Shown: piece after piece, positions 43,375-52,860 of the stretch
Numbering within the stretch: position 1 is the first letter of the stretch
Layout of the letters: each line of letters starts with the position of its first letter
Assembly: GCA_947258385.1 (NCBI GenBank)
Contig: CAMYII010000020.1
Coordinates: 9,607 to 71,979 of the forward strand
Length of the DNA: 62,373 nucleotides
Direction of reading: 5' to 3'
Source: Acidiferrobacterales bacterium
GTDB taxonomy: Bacteria > Pseudomonadota > Gammaproteobacteria > Acidiferrobacterales > SZUA-150
Made by a program: the position numbers and the translations under genes
The notes under the pieces: model-generated
The model's input: the letters and a program-made list of their open reading frames with translations, nothing else
Databases searched by the model: none
Told to the model about the DNA's origin: nothing

Positions 43375-44259
43375 TCAGCCAATCTCGTGGTGGGCCAACC
43401 CCTCCAACACCCTGACCAGCGCGGAGTGATCGAGATCGGCCCAGCCGTTCGCGCTACAGGCGTTGAGCAATTCCTGCGTCATTGCCGTGTTGGGCAGGCT
43501 GATGCCCAACGCCCGCGCGCTGGCGAGCGCCAGGTTGAGGTCCTTTTGATGCAATGCAACGCGAAAACCCGGGTTAAACATCCGCTTGATCATGCGCTCG
43601 CCGTGCACCTCAAGAATGCGGGAGCCGGCGAACCCGCCCATAAGCGCCTGCCTCACCCGTGCCGGATCCACACCGGCCTTGGAGGCGAACAGCAGCGCCT
43701 CACCCACCGCCTCGAGGGTCAGTGCCACAATGATCTGATTGGCCACCTTGGCGGTCTGGCCGGCACCGTTATCACCGACGCGCGTGATGTTTTTCCCCAT
43801 CAAGTCGAACAGCGGCTTGACGGTTTCGAAGACGGCCTGCGGGCCACCCACCATGATGGTGAGTGTCGCGGCCGTTGCGCCCACCTCGCCGCCGGACACG
43901 GGCGCATCCAGATAGTTGCAACCCAATTCCTTGACCCTGGAAGCAAATGTTTTGGTTTCGATCGGCGAAATCGAGCTCATGTCGACGACGGTCTTGCCCG
44001 GGCTCAACCCCTCGGCCACACCGTCAGGCCCGAACAACACGGCGGCCACGTCGGGGGTATCGGGTACCATGATGATGATGACCTCGGTCCGTTGAACCAC
44101 CTCCTTGCAGGACGCGCATTCGATGGCCCCACCGTCGAGAAGCGCCTGCGGCAGCGGCGCGCGGTGCTTGACGACGAACAGCTCGTGCCCGCCGGCCTGC
44201 AAATGCCCGGCCATATGCCGGCCCATGATGCCCAATCCAATGAAACCGACCTTACTCAT
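43375..44259 (-). CDS. glxR: tartronate semialdehyde reductase (2-hydroxy-3-oxopropionate reductase)
   Basis: 294 residues, strikingly close to E. coli GarR/GlxR in sequence pattern. The N-terminus is MSKVGFIGLGIMGRHMAGHL. The signature VDMSSISPIETKTFA, LDAPVSGGEVGATAATLTIM, the catalytic Lys region NGAGQTAKVANQIIVALTLE and FNPGFRVALHQKDLNLALAS all match. It reduces tartronate semialdehyde to D-glycerate with NAD(P)H. ATG 44259 follows GGAGGAGACATC. Together with the hydroxypyruvate reductase-like gene this indicates C3 hydroxyacid metabolism. No Gcl or Hyi gene is in view. Confidence 0.93.
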   Translation of the reverse strand: MSKVGFIGLGIMGRHMAGHLQAGGHELFVVKHRAPLPQALLDGGAIECASCKEVVQRTEVIIIMVPDTPDVAAVLFGPDGVAEGLSPGKTVVDMSSISPIETKTFASRVKELGCNYLDAPVSGGEVGATAATLTIMVGGPQAVFETVKPLFDLMGKNITRVGDNGAGQTAKVANQIIVALTLEAVGEALLFASKAGVDPARVRQALMGGFAGSRILEVHGERMIKRMFNPGFRVALHQKDLNLALASARALGISLPNTAMTQELLNACSANGWADLDHSALVRVLEGLAHHEIG

Positions 44260-44436
44260 GATGTCTCCTCCATACCGTTGCACACACGATCACCCATACC
44301 ATCATGGCCGAGATCGAGCGCGGCTCGCCGACCCTGCGGCTCTGCCGCTGTGGGATCCTGGAATGGTTCGTTCATACTGCGCGTGCTCTGTCTATTCGCC
44401 TTTGCTGCCCCAAGTCCACGAGCTGTGAACGGTACG

Positions 44437-45300
44437 TTATTCTGTTGGCGCCCCTTTTTCGAGCCACGCCTTAAACGCCGATCTGTCCTGCTCGCCGGCA
44501 ATCTTCCACCAAAACTGCAGGCGTTCGAGTGCATCCTGTTGCATCACCACATCCTCCGCCGAAACCGTGGAAGATGCCTGCTGCGCACCCACCGCCGCGG
44601 CGTCTTTGCCGCCTGCTTCTGTTGGCGCCCCTTGGCCGAGCCAATCCCTAAACGCTTTCCTGTCCTTCTCGCCGGCAATCTTCCACCAGAACTGCAGGCG
44701 TTTTAAGGCATCCTGTTGCATCACCACATCCTCCGCCGAGGCGGTCGAAGATGCCTGCGGCGCCGCAGCAGCGGCGGTCTGGCCGCTTGCCGCGTATTTA
44801 CGCATGGCGCGAAGCACTGCCGGTATGTACTTCTCCGTTGCATAGGGATCCAGACGCTGGCCTGTCGCGGGTTCAACCAGCCAGATTCTTGGCATATCCG
44901 AAAAACGACTGGCCGTCACAAGATTTTTCGGCCCGTCGTGTTGGGCTATATACACGGCACCGGCCTGGGCGGTGAATCGAAACATCGACACATCGGACAC
45001 GACCACGCCACTGGATGTCGGCCCGCCCCAGGATTCCTTATAGAACAGCTCCAGTGTATGCGAACCTGGCAGCAACTGCAGCGTGTAATCGCTGCCCCCG
45101 AAATAGGGTATCTTGATTTCTTCACCATCCACCGCAAGCACCTCGAGCGCGGCCGGCATGATCAGTGTGACGACCTCGTTCTGCGGGCGCTGCGGGCCTT
45201 CATAGACCTGCACCAGACCGGTAGGCCTTGCGCAGCCCCATACGGTCAAGACAAGCCCACATATCACGAGACGACGGAAATGCGGCGACATCATACTCAT
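44437..45300 (-). CDS. lipoprotein with duplicated C-terminal module (DUF2057-like)
   Basis: 287 residues. The lipobox LTVWGC (Cys23) follows a basic, hydrophobic N-terminus. The middle part has a DUF2057-like pattern (VDGEEIKIPYFGGSDYTLQL, PGSHTLELFYKESWGG). The C-terminus carries two copies of a 46-residue module (183-228 and 242-287) with SAEDVVMQQDAL, RLQFWWKIAGE and AFxxWLxxGAPTE, offset by 59 residues and nearly identical in DNA. The module looks like a short helical binding motif. It is probably an outer-membrane lipoprotein; its role is unknown. It is a single gene. Confidence 0.8.
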   Translation of the reverse strand: MSMMSPHFRRLVICGLVLTVWGCARPTGLVQVYEGPQRPQNEVVTLIMPAALEVLAVDGEEIKIPYFGGSDYTLQLLPGSHTLELFYKESWGGPTSSGVVVSDVSMFRFTAQAGAVYIAQHDGPKNLVTASRFSDMPRIWLVEPATGQRLDPYATEKYIPAVLRAMRKYAASGQTAAAAAPQASSTASAEDVVMQQDALKRLQFWWKIAGEKDRKAFRDWLGQGAPTEAGGKDAAAVGAQQASSTVSAEDVVMQQDALERLQFWWKIAGEQDRSAFKAWLEKGAPTE

Positions 45301-45801
45301 TTTCCGATCCCTGTTATCATTACAAGTATCACTACAAGACTGGGCGACGCACCTCTCTCAGGCCGGCATCCAGCTCAAGCCGATGACGCGCACCCAAACT
45401 CAGTGGGATTCTACAGTAATCCGCACGAAATTACCGTTGGAGCGAGTTGTATACGGGGAACAATGCGTCCTGAACAATATGAACGACGTGCAAAAAAGGA
45501 CACTCGCAGTCCCGTGGATCGCGCATTGTGAAATTCGTGCGCGATACGCCGGGAGTCCGACGGGTCAACTTCCCATCGATGTCCAGCCCGTCGAGGAAAA
45601 ATCCGTATAAGCGACCCGTTTACGACCGCTCGACAACAATGAAGACGTCCCTATTTGACCGCGACATCATCAACACGCTTGCGCGCAAACGCTCCCGCCT
45701 TTCGGGGCGCCATTGAATTCCACCTTGATCTTACCGGTCGTATAGGTCGTGACCAAGGGAGTTTACCGGGCGACTTTTTCTTCGGTAGACCATTACACTG
45801 C
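45301..45801. other. intergenic region without a recognised gene
   Basis: Short frames exist (for example 45383-45610, rightward), but none has a ribosome binding site or a familiar pattern. It separates the lipoprotein promoter from the 3' end of the HupE/UreJ-2 gene. Confidence 0.5.
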
Positions 45802-47154
45802 TCATACCACGTCGCGATCGCCAATCGGTTTTTGTACCGTAAACCGCCGCCTGAGTTGCCTCGCAATAAGCCAAGCGGCCCCGATGGCCAGCAGCAACAG
45901 CAACACACCGCGCGCCAATGTCGCGACCGAGGCGGCATCGGGAGTCGGCCAACCGACGTGCTGCAGGCGCTCCGCCCGCTCGAGCATCCAGTGCCACCCG
46001 GTATGGGCCACCAGCACGGACAGAATCACGGTACCAAGGCGTTCGGCGACGAGATGCCGGAACAGCAACCCGAGCACCGGGATGACCAGCACAAGGACAA
46101 GAATCTGGCCCAGCTCCACTCCGATATTGAATGACAGTAGCGATAACAAGTGATGATCACCGGCAAACTGGAGCTCCTGCTTCAGGGCAAAGGAAAAGCC
46201 GAAGCCGTGAACCAGACCGAAGACCCCGGTGATAAACCAACGCCGGCGCAGGTTGGCGCCAAAAATGTTCTCCAACGCCATGTAGATGATGGATAGCGCA
46301 ATCAGCACCTCGACGAGGGGCGGAAACCACTCTCCTACCGGCACCATGCCGTAGGCCGAAGCGATGAGCGTGATCGAGTGCGCGACCGTAAACGCGGTGA
46401 CCACCTTTAACAAATCCCACCAGCGACGGCGGAACGGAATCACGAGGCACAACAGGAATAACAGGTGATCGATGCCGTCAAGGATATGAGCGTAGCCGGA
46501 TTTCACGAACACCCAAGCGGCCTGGTGCCAGCGCGGATCCAGCGCCACAAGACCAAAGCCGCCGTGAAGTTCATAGGCCCGCGTTGCCCCCTCGGGCGGC
46601 ATGAACCGGACCATCATTTTGAGACGCCCCGAAAGCCCCGGGGCCAGCTTCATGTCGAGGGAAAAATCGGACCGATCCGAACGGATTGGGTATTCCAGGT
46701 GTGCATCGAAGTAACCCTGATTCCAGAACACGTTGGTATTCTCCGGTAGCCGAGGTCCGGCGATGCTGGCGCGTGCCTGCGCATAGCTCTCAAATGAGCT
46801 GTCGGACGGTTGCGCGATTCGCCCCTGCATACGAACAGGGTTCAACCGAGTCCCGGACTCGAACAGAGCAATCTCCTTGGCCACCGCTGCTGCTGCGAGA
46901 TTAAGAGGGTCGTGGATCCGGGCGAGGTCCAGATAACCGGGGCCGCGCTTGGCGAGATTCATGCTGGCCAGCATGATCAAAGGGACCCGTGTAATAAAGT
47001 GGAGCCGGTCGCCCTCCGGTTTCACAAAGCCATGCAGGATGATCTCGTTGGGGATATCGTGCGCCTGGACCGGGGTATTGACCTGCGCGTGCAACAGCGC
47101 GGCAGCCATCAACAGGGCAACCGCGGCTCTTTGCGCCAAGTGCTGATGGTCCAT
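45802..47154 (-). CDS. HupE/UreJ_2-family membrane protein
   Basis: 450 residues. A signal peptide (VALLMAAALLHAQVNTPVQA) is followed by a periplasmic domain of about 200 residues, then seven or so helices. The family motif is FVKSGYAHILDGIDHLLFLL (HxxDGxDHLLF), with VTAFTVAHSITLIASAYGMV and VFGLVHGFGFSFALKQEL. The His-rich membrane motifs recall HupE metal permeases, but the large extracytoplasmic domain sets apart this second family, whose substrate is unknown. It lies downstream of the NHL-repeat gene on the same strand (122-bp gap). Confidence 0.85.
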   Translation of the reverse strand: MDHQHLAQRAAVALLMAAALLHAQVNTPVQAHDIPNEIILHGFVKPEGDRLHFITRVPLIMLASMNLAKRGPGYLDLARIHDPLNLAAAAVAKEIALFESGTRLNPVRMQGRIAQPSDSSFESYAQARASIAGPRLPENTNVFWNQGYFDAHLEYPIRSDRSDFSLDMKLAPGLSGRLKMMVRFMPPEGATRAYELHGGFGLVALDPRWHQAAWVFVKSGYAHILDGIDHLLFLLCLVIPFRRRWWDLLKVVTAFTVAHSITLIASAYGMVPVGEWFPPLVEVLIALSIIYMALENIFGANLRRRWFITGVFGLVHGFGFSFALKQELQFAGDHHLLSLLSFNIGVELGQILVLVLVIPVLGLLFRHLVAERLGTVILSVLVAHTGWHWMLERAERLQHVGWPTPDAASVATLARGVLLLLLAIGAAWLIARQLRRRFTVQKPIGDRDVV

Positions 47155-47276
47155 GTCTTGTATCCCTCAAGCAGAGGACATAGCCGATGTTCGCCTGCCT
47201 GACCTCGACCGGCGCACGCGGCGTCGGTCTAGGGCAGGCCGGCGATGGGACGGCTTTTCAGGGGCCCCCGGGAATA

Positions 47277-48686
47277 TCAATTATCGTCATCCCTATCGTT
47301 ATTGTCATCATCATCATCGCTTCTCATTCCCACCGGCTTGAACTTCTGCGCGCGCTTGCCGGTATCCACCTCGGCGGTGTAGATGGTGCCATGCGAGTCC
47401 AGTGCCAGGTTATGCACCCAATGGAACTGCCCGGCGTTGCGCCCGTTACCGCCGAACCTGGCCAGGATGTGCAGGGACGGGCGCAAGAGCGTCCAGATAT
47501 ATTGGTTGGTGCCGTCGGGAATGAAAAGCAAGCTCTGGCGTTTATCAGGCGAGGTGTCAAGGTCCCACACGGACCCGGGACCGAGGGTATCCCGTTCGAC
47601 AAATTTCTCCGCCACGAAGCCGCAGGTACCCGGCCCTGTTGGTGTGCAGGGTACACCGACAGTATTCTTATCGAACACCTGGACCCGATTATTCACACGG
47701 TCGGCCACGTAGACGAGTCCATCGTTGGTGATACGAACGGCATGCACCGGAGTACGGTAATGCGGTGGCGCAAACAGTTCCGGATCAGTGCCAGGGGCCG
47801 GATTGTTATTCGGGCCCATCGCATTCGCCGCGGCGTCGTCCACCGGGTTCTGGCCGTAGGCCCCCCAGTGGCGCTTGTAGGCCCCGGTATCGGCGTCGAC
47901 CACAACGATGCGGTGGTTCAGGTAGCCGTCTGCGATGTACAGCTCGTTGGTTTCGGGGTCCACCTCCATATCCGCGGGCCGGCCGAGGCACGGCGTGGTG
48001 CCGCCTTGGCAGCTATTGGTATCGTTGCTGCCGTTCGTATTTACCGCATGGTCGCCGATCTGCAGCAGGAAGGTCCCGTCGGCGCTGAATTTGAGTACCT
48101 GGGCGTCGAAGTCGGTAGCCCCACCGTTGTTCCCGGCCATATAGACAAAGTCATTATGGTCTACATAGATTCCGTGCTCGTTTACCGGCCACTCGCAAGC
48201 CGGTGCAATGCAGTTATTCTCGGGCCATTGCCACGCCGGGTCCTGGAAGCCGGTGGCCGGGCCACCCCAGGCCCGTAGCAGGTTACCCTTTTTGTCGAAC
48301 TTTAATATCGAGGGCGCCGGGTAACAGCAGTCCGCGAGCGGTCCCGCGGGGCGTGGGTTGCCAAAGGCATCTGTATCAGTACCGGGCAGCGCGCCTGTGG
48401 CCCCGGCCTCATCACTGGTGAGGCTACGAGGGCGTTGCACGATCCAGATATTGTCGTCCCGGTCAACGGCGATCCCGGCGACTTGCCCCATGAGCCAGTT
48501 ATTTGGCAGCCGCTTGGGCCAGGTGGTATCGACCTTGTACTTCGGCGCAACGTTCCCCGCCGTGGGACTAGCCACAGCCTTGTCCAGAGGCGATTGCAAG
48601 AGCGCGGCCGAAAACGCTGCGAATAACGCGCCGGCGCAGACATAGCGTAATATTTTCCACTGAATGACTTTGCTCGGTACTTTCAT
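47277..48686 (-). CDS. exported NHL-repeat beta-propeller protein
   Basis: 469 residues. It has a signal peptide (MKVPSKVIQWKILRYVCAGA onward) and six or so NHL-type blades, for example GQVAGIAVDRDDNIWIVQRP, NEHGIYVDHNDFVYMAGNNG, PADMEVDPETNELYIADGYL, AVRITNDGLVYVADRVNNRV and HNLALDSHGTIYTAEVD. Several paired Cys suggest disulfides. The tail SDDDDDNNDRDDDN is extremely acidic and may bind metal ions. ATG 48686 follows a perfect AAGGAGG; the open frame upstream is not used. NHL propellers bind peptides or small ligands or act as lactonase/lyase-like enzymes; none is provable here. Confidence 0.85.
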   Translation of the reverse strand: MKVPSKVIQWKILRYVCAGALFAAFSAALLQSPLDKAVASPTAGNVAPKYKVDTTWPKRLPNNWLMGQVAGIAVDRDDNIWIVQRPRSLTSDEAGATGALPGTDTDAFGNPRPAGPLADCCYPAPSILKFDKKGNLLRAWGGPATGFQDPAWQWPENNCIAPACEWPVNEHGIYVDHNDFVYMAGNNGGATDFDAQVLKFSADGTFLLQIGDHAVNTNGSNDTNSCQGGTTPCLGRPADMEVDPETNELYIADGYLNHRIVVVDADTGAYKRHWGAYGQNPVDDAAANAMGPNNNPAPGTDPELFAPPHYRTPVHAVRITNDGLVYVADRVNNRVQVFDKNTVGVPCTPTGPGTCGFVAEKFVERDTLGPGSVWDLDTSPDKRQSLLFIPDGTNQYIWTLLRPSLHILARFGGNGRNAGQFHWVHNLALDSHGTIYTAEVDTGKRAQKFKPVGMRSDDDDDNNDRDDDN

Positions 48687-49205
48687 GGAGTCCTCCTTGT
48701 CACATTTCTCATAACTTGCAGGTGGATTCCCGTACCACGACTCGCGGTGTTGATCCGTGTCGCTTGCTGACTGCAACCCCTGACTCCTTAGGTTCCCTCC
48801 TCGAGCGTGCGGGTTGGTCGGCTGCAAGGTGACAATAATAGGTGGGTGTTCGTGTAGAATGGCGCATAAACGGCGGGGTCGCCGCGGTCCCACTGTGCCT
48901 ACCCTGACACCAACGCTAGCAAGCTCGCCACGGATAGGGCTGGCATCAGCCATCCCATGAACGTGGCGACTTCTTTCCTTGCAATTATCGTTATCACGCC
49001 GCTGCTGACGCAGGGTGTGATTAGCGAGTCATTGGGCCGGAAAAAGGCCTTGTTCACACAACTGACTTTTTGAACTACACCACGGTCCAGGATAAACCGC
49101 TATCCAGGTAAACGGAGAGTATCGGCGCATGGATACTGCGAAATACCCGGTGGGGAAAACAGAGCCCGAAACAGCGGAAAAGGTCCGAGACACGGCGATT
49201 AGAAA
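48687..49205. other. promoter region of the NHL gene; possible tiny ORF
   Basis: No secure gene. A rightward frame at 48957-49073 would encode 38 residues with one hydrophobic segment (VATSFLAIIVITPLLTQGVI) but lacks a clear ribosome binding site. Confidence 0.45.
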
Positions 49206-50084
49206 TCAGGGATGCAACAAGCCGATCTCCGTGGCTCTCTGGATACATTCCCGGCGACACTTGGCGCCCAGCTTACTGCGTACGGCATCCAAATGCTGTT
49301 CCACCGTTTTGGTTGAAGTAATACCCAGTTCCCTGGCGATCTGTTTGTAGCTCACGCCCTGCGCGAACAGAAACAGCACCTGCTGCTGCCGTTCAGTCAA
49401 TTCCACCTGGTAAGGCCGCTGCCTTAGCTGTTTATGGTTAAAATCATGGTTTACGTCATTTTTCCCATGTTCGTGAACCACGTTACCTTTAAAGAAGCCA
49501 TGCAACTCGTTTGCCAGGCACTTTGCCAGCGCAAGCTTTTCGCCCAGCGGGCTGTCCCTTGAGGTCGAGATATCGACGCATCCCGCGACCGTGCCGTCGA
49601 CACCAAACACCGGCACCGCAACTGAATACCAGTCCTTAAATAACTGACAATAATGTTGTTCGCCCCGCACGATGGCTTTATCCTTGTACCGAAGCGCCAG
49701 CGCAACCGCGTTCGTACCGCAGCTTTCCTCGCTGAGCAAAGCGCCGGGCCTGATCCCACGTTGCGTGATAACGGATTCCAGCACCTGCGGATGAGAGTGG
49801 ATTTCCATTAGCCGCGCGTTGACATCCGTGAGAATAAAGATCTCATTCTGATCCGCCAAGTCTCGGTGAATATCGGAAAAAAGAAGGTGCGCGTATGCGA
49901 TGAGATTGGCATGATACGCAAGAAATTCTCTCAGGCCTTCTCCGAGCAACGCATATCTGACGGTCTTGGTCTCACGGCTCAGCTGTGCTTGCTCGCAGTG
50001 ACGGTACGACTGCGCCAATCTCGTGTCATCCTCGAAGAAATTTTCTTCAGTCCGATTAAGACTTAACGGCAGCTTTTTCCACAT
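49206..50084 (-). CDS. GAF-domain LuxR-type transcriptional regulator
   Basis: 292 residues. The N-terminal segment resembles AcoR/DhaR-type sensory regions with a GAF domain (FILTDVNARLMEIHSHPQVL, GALLSEESCGTNAVALALRY, QHYCQLFKDWYSVAVPVFGV). It lacks the AAA+ domain and ends in a LuxR helix-turn-helix (ELTERQQQVLFLFAQGVSYK, then ARELGITSTKTVEQHLDAVR). ATG 50084 follows GGGAGGAATC. This GAF-LuxR layout occurs in regulators of alcohol or C1/C2 oxidation genes. The target could be the NHL/HupE-2 pair downstream on the same strand. Confidence 0.87.
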   Translation of the reverse strand: MWKKLPLSLNRTEENFFEDDTRLAQSYRHCEQAQLSRETKTVRYALLGEGLREFLAYHANLIAYAHLLFSDIHRDLADQNEIFILTDVNARLMEIHSHPQVLESVITQRGIRPGALLSEESCGTNAVALALRYKDKAIVRGEQHYCQLFKDWYSVAVPVFGVDGTVAGCVDISTSRDSPLGEKLALAKCLANELHGFFKGNVVHEHGKNDVNHDFNHKQLRQRPYQVELTERQQQVLFLFAQGVSYKQIARELGITSTKTVEQHLDAVRSKLGAKCRRECIQRATEIGLLHP

Positions 50085-51447
50085 CGATCGATTCCTCCCT
50101 GTCGGGCAAACAATCAACCTTGCCTTACTGGCCTGTGACACACCGCACACCTGAAGCACCTACAGCGGTCAGCTATGGTTCCGGTCTGTAATAACCAATG
50201 CTACGAATATAGGCTAAGGCAGATAGTGGTGGCGCCAGGTCAGTAACAGCCTGCGCATAGCATTGTCAGTAGGAGCGAAATCTTCCGTACTATATGCCTC
50301 TATCATCAGAAAACGCCTAATAAACACCGCCATCGCACAAAAACCGCAGCGGCCTTACCACCCTCGCAATCGTCACGGGATGGGAATTCCCTGTCACGCT
50401 GTCCACCACTAACCCCATCCGGCATATTGCCGTCACGGACTATGTTAACTTGCATCCTCGTTGCCCGTCACCTGCACAAGATGACAGGCGCCGCTATTGT
50501 CTCTCGGATAACAGAGTTAAAAACACCAACAACAGTATCGGTATTAGGGTAACCAGCAACCGTACCGAGGCATTGCCGGTGGTGCCGCAGTCATTGGACA
50601 CGTCTCACAATTTAGTCAAAAATCGATGAAGTTGAGTATCTTGCATGGCAAACCTGTGTCGCGACTACGTTGCCATCACCCTCTATTAGTGCAGCATGGT
50701 TTTCTCCGCATCGGATCACGATTTGTATGAATAGGCATAGCTTCTGTAGCTTTACAGTTTGTAAGGTAACTCCAATTTGTCACTTTTCGGTGTGGACTGA
50801 GTTTTGGGGGCCGAGCATTAGAAACTAACCCTGAGAGACTATACAGGTGAGCTCTCACGGTTTTCGATTAGAAATAGAATGGGAAAGTTAGAATATTAAT
50901 ACAAGATAAAATTACTTAATCGAGATAACCTTGGCTGAGGGGAATCCCCCCTGAGGGACGTCTTGATTCTTGCCAAGGTTCGCACTGATTCATACAAACC
51001 TAAATTTATCTGTGCCGTGGATCATACTTACGCAGCTATCTCCTTCTTGGCATGTCTTGGTAATCCGCTGCCCAGGGTAGCATATTGAGGGTTTGCACGA
51101 GTTCAGGTAGCGGCGGGGCTAATTTTCTCTGCTCCAGATCCTGCCATGCACCCTAGCGCCTCGCATCGGACGCGTTCGATCATGATAAACCGCGCTCGCG
51201 CCGATCCCGGAACAGGGCGTCGATGCTGTTGGGCTCGGCCTCAACGTGGCGCTGGAGCAGGGAGAATTCGAGAGCGCGAGCGATTTTCCCGATGTTGTCG
51301 ATACTGGGTAGGCCCCTTGATCTAGCGTAACTTGGCAAGCGCGCAATCCGTGAGCCCTTCGGTTGTACGTTGACTGCACGCCTGTATCATAAAGCAGCGC
51401 ATTGCGCATGGCATGCCAACCTGATTCACAGGAATTACCTCAACTTG
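50085..51447. other. 1.36-kb decayed stretch without an intact gene
   Basis: Composition drifts between GC-rich and AT-rich, and no long frame survives. Frames seen are short, for example 50676-50858 and 51119-51409 leftward, and lack start signals. One relic of an XRE regulator is recognisable (51180-51317), followed leftward by a stop-flanked frame reading QRKLAPPLPELVQTLNML, function unknown. This looks like an old gene graveyard. Confidence 0.55.
51180..51317 (-). pseudogene. relic of an XRE-family HTH regulator
   Basis: The leftward frame reads RGLPSIDNIGKIARALEFSL and ends RERGLS with TGA. RG-xPS-x-DNI-x-KIARAL-x-x-SL is the usual end of the XRE/HTH_3 domain. The part upstream, where the recognition helix should be, no longer fits the domain, and no start codon is in place. 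Confidence 0.4.
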
Positions 51448-52218
51448 CTAAGCATCTGCCTTCACCGCCTTGTGGAAACCCACCATACCCCCAAGCAGGG
51501 TCTTACTGGATACCTCTTGATAACCCAAGTGCCTTAGTAACTGGGAAAACTCATTGGCCGAGTAAAACATGCGCAGCGACGTAATAAAGTAATTCTGGCA
51601 ATCAAGTGCTGCCGAGCAACTGTCAAATAACCAGGAAGTAAACCTGAGGGTGGCCCAGAGATAAGTGTAATATATCCATTCCACGACTTTATTCCCGGGC
51701 CTTAACATATCACAATGATAGAAGTGACCGCCCGGCTTGAGTACTCGCTCGATCTCCCTGGCGACATCCATGATACGCAAATGCCGGGAGGCGTACTGCA
51801 AGGTGACGACATCGAAATGATTATCCGGGAACGGCAGGCGGTGCACATCTCCGATCATACTTTCGATATGAAAACCCTGTTCTTCGGCCTGTTTGCGTCC
51901 CACTTCCTGCATGGCTTGGCTTCGATCCATCGCCGAGACTTTCACATCCGGTTGTCGATGCAGGAGAGAGATGCCTACGACGTTGGTGCCGGCACAAACG
52001 TCTAATACTTTTTGCTTGCTTTGCAATTCAATCGTCGAAAGAAATTTCTTCCGAATCCAGTTCAACAGACCCAGGCTCGCTATGTCATTCGCCCGGTCGT
52101 AATACCTGGCCACATCTGCAAACACTTTATCCAATTCCTGGGTCCAGATCTGCTTGAACTCGCGTTCACGATCGTCTTCCCGGCTTGCGAATTGGATAGC
52201 ACGTTCCCCATTTGCCAT
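51448..52218 (-). CDS. UbiE-like class I SAM-dependent methyltransferase
   Basis: 256 residues. The Rossmann-type SAM motif I is QKVLDVCAGTNVVGISLLHR (Ala-Gly-Thr-Asn replacing the usual GCGTG). It is followed by KVSAMDRSQAMQEVGRKQAE, LPFPDNHFDVVTLQYASRHL and EIERVLKPGGHFYHCDMLRP, the order found in UbiE/COQ5 methyltransferases. About 50 extra residues precede the domain. The ATG at 52218 follows AGGAGGAATAA. The acceptor may be a quinone precursor or lipid. No ubi or men genes are nearby, so a biosynthetic assignment is not supported. Confidence 0.87.
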   Translation of the reverse strand: MANGERAIQFASREDDREREFKQIWTQELDKVFADVARYYDRANDIASLGLLNWIRKKFLSTIELQSKQKVLDVCAGTNVVGISLLHRQPDVKVSAMDRSQAMQEVGRKQAEEQGFHIESMIGDVHRLPFPDNHFDVVTLQYASRHLRIMDVAREIERVLKPGGHFYHCDMLRPGNKVVEWIYYTYLWATLRFTSWLFDSCSAALDCQNYFITSLRMFYSANEFSQLLRHLGYQEVSSKTLLGGMVGFHKAVKADA

Positions 52219-52385
52219 TTATTCCTCCTATTTTTCTGCCATTTGTTATCCAGGGCTGATCAGCCTGCTTTGTTTGTGAGCCTGCAAAATTACAAAGCGG
52301 TCGATCAAATATAGAAAACTTTCAGGGTCCTCGGCCCCGGCGATTTATCTTTCCCAACATACCCAGCTATCCTCGTCGTCGGAAC

Positions 52386-52730
52386 TCAGGACACGTTAGG
52401 CGGGCTTACTATCGAAGCCGGTCGGTCGATTGTCCAATTCCCGCAAAAGCTCACGCTTGCTCGATCAATACGCGGGCGTTTCAAGCCAATTATCGCCGAT
52501 ATCGACCAAAAGCCAATACTTTTCTGATAATACCCCGCACAAGGGTCCGGGAACACCGATTCCCGCCCGGCAAATGCTACCCGCTGCAGCCATTTTTCTT
52601 CATAGAAGATGTTAATATGGATCACCCCATCATCGGTAAGTTCAAGACGCTGTGGGAAACCACCGCTCCTCCATTCTGTCAATGTGTTTCCTGCCTGAAA
52701 ATATAGGCGCCGCCGCTTCTTCCAGATCAT
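52386..52730 (-). CDS. hypothetical protein, uncertain
   Basis: A 114-residue frame beginning MIWKKRRRLYFQAGNTLTEW with GVIHINIFYEEKWLQRVAFA in the middle. No domain, signal peptide or ribosome binding site is obvious. Aromatic and charged residues are spread as in a soluble protein, but the second half (IGLKRPRIDRASVSFCG) looks unstructured. It may be a small real gene or a degraded one. It lies between the methyltransferase and the GGDEF-EAL gene on the same strand. Confidence 0.3.
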   Translation of the reverse strand: MIWKKRRRLYFQAGNTLTEWRSGGFPQRLELTDDGVIHINIFYEEKWLQRVAFAGRESVFPDPCAGYYQKSIGFWSISAIIGLKRPRIDRASVSFCGNWTIDRPASIVSPPNVS

Positions 52731-52860
52731 GTAAGCCCGTTGACATCATGGTCGGCTCATCCTTTCGCCAGGTAAGCTGTTGGAGGGACATCCACCAACA
52801 TGCAGGAGAAATATATTTGATGCACTACGGGGATTTAGTTTTGAAGCATGGTGCGGAACG

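Noticed and set aside
48957-49073. 38-residue rightward peptide with a hydrophobic stretch
   Set aside because: No clear ribosome binding site, no conservation evidence; too short to support as a gene.
50489-50593. Short leftward frame ending in a hydrophobic helix and a charged tail, resembling a C-terminal sorting signal
   Set aside because: A stop directly precedes it, and the expected sorting-motif residues are not present.
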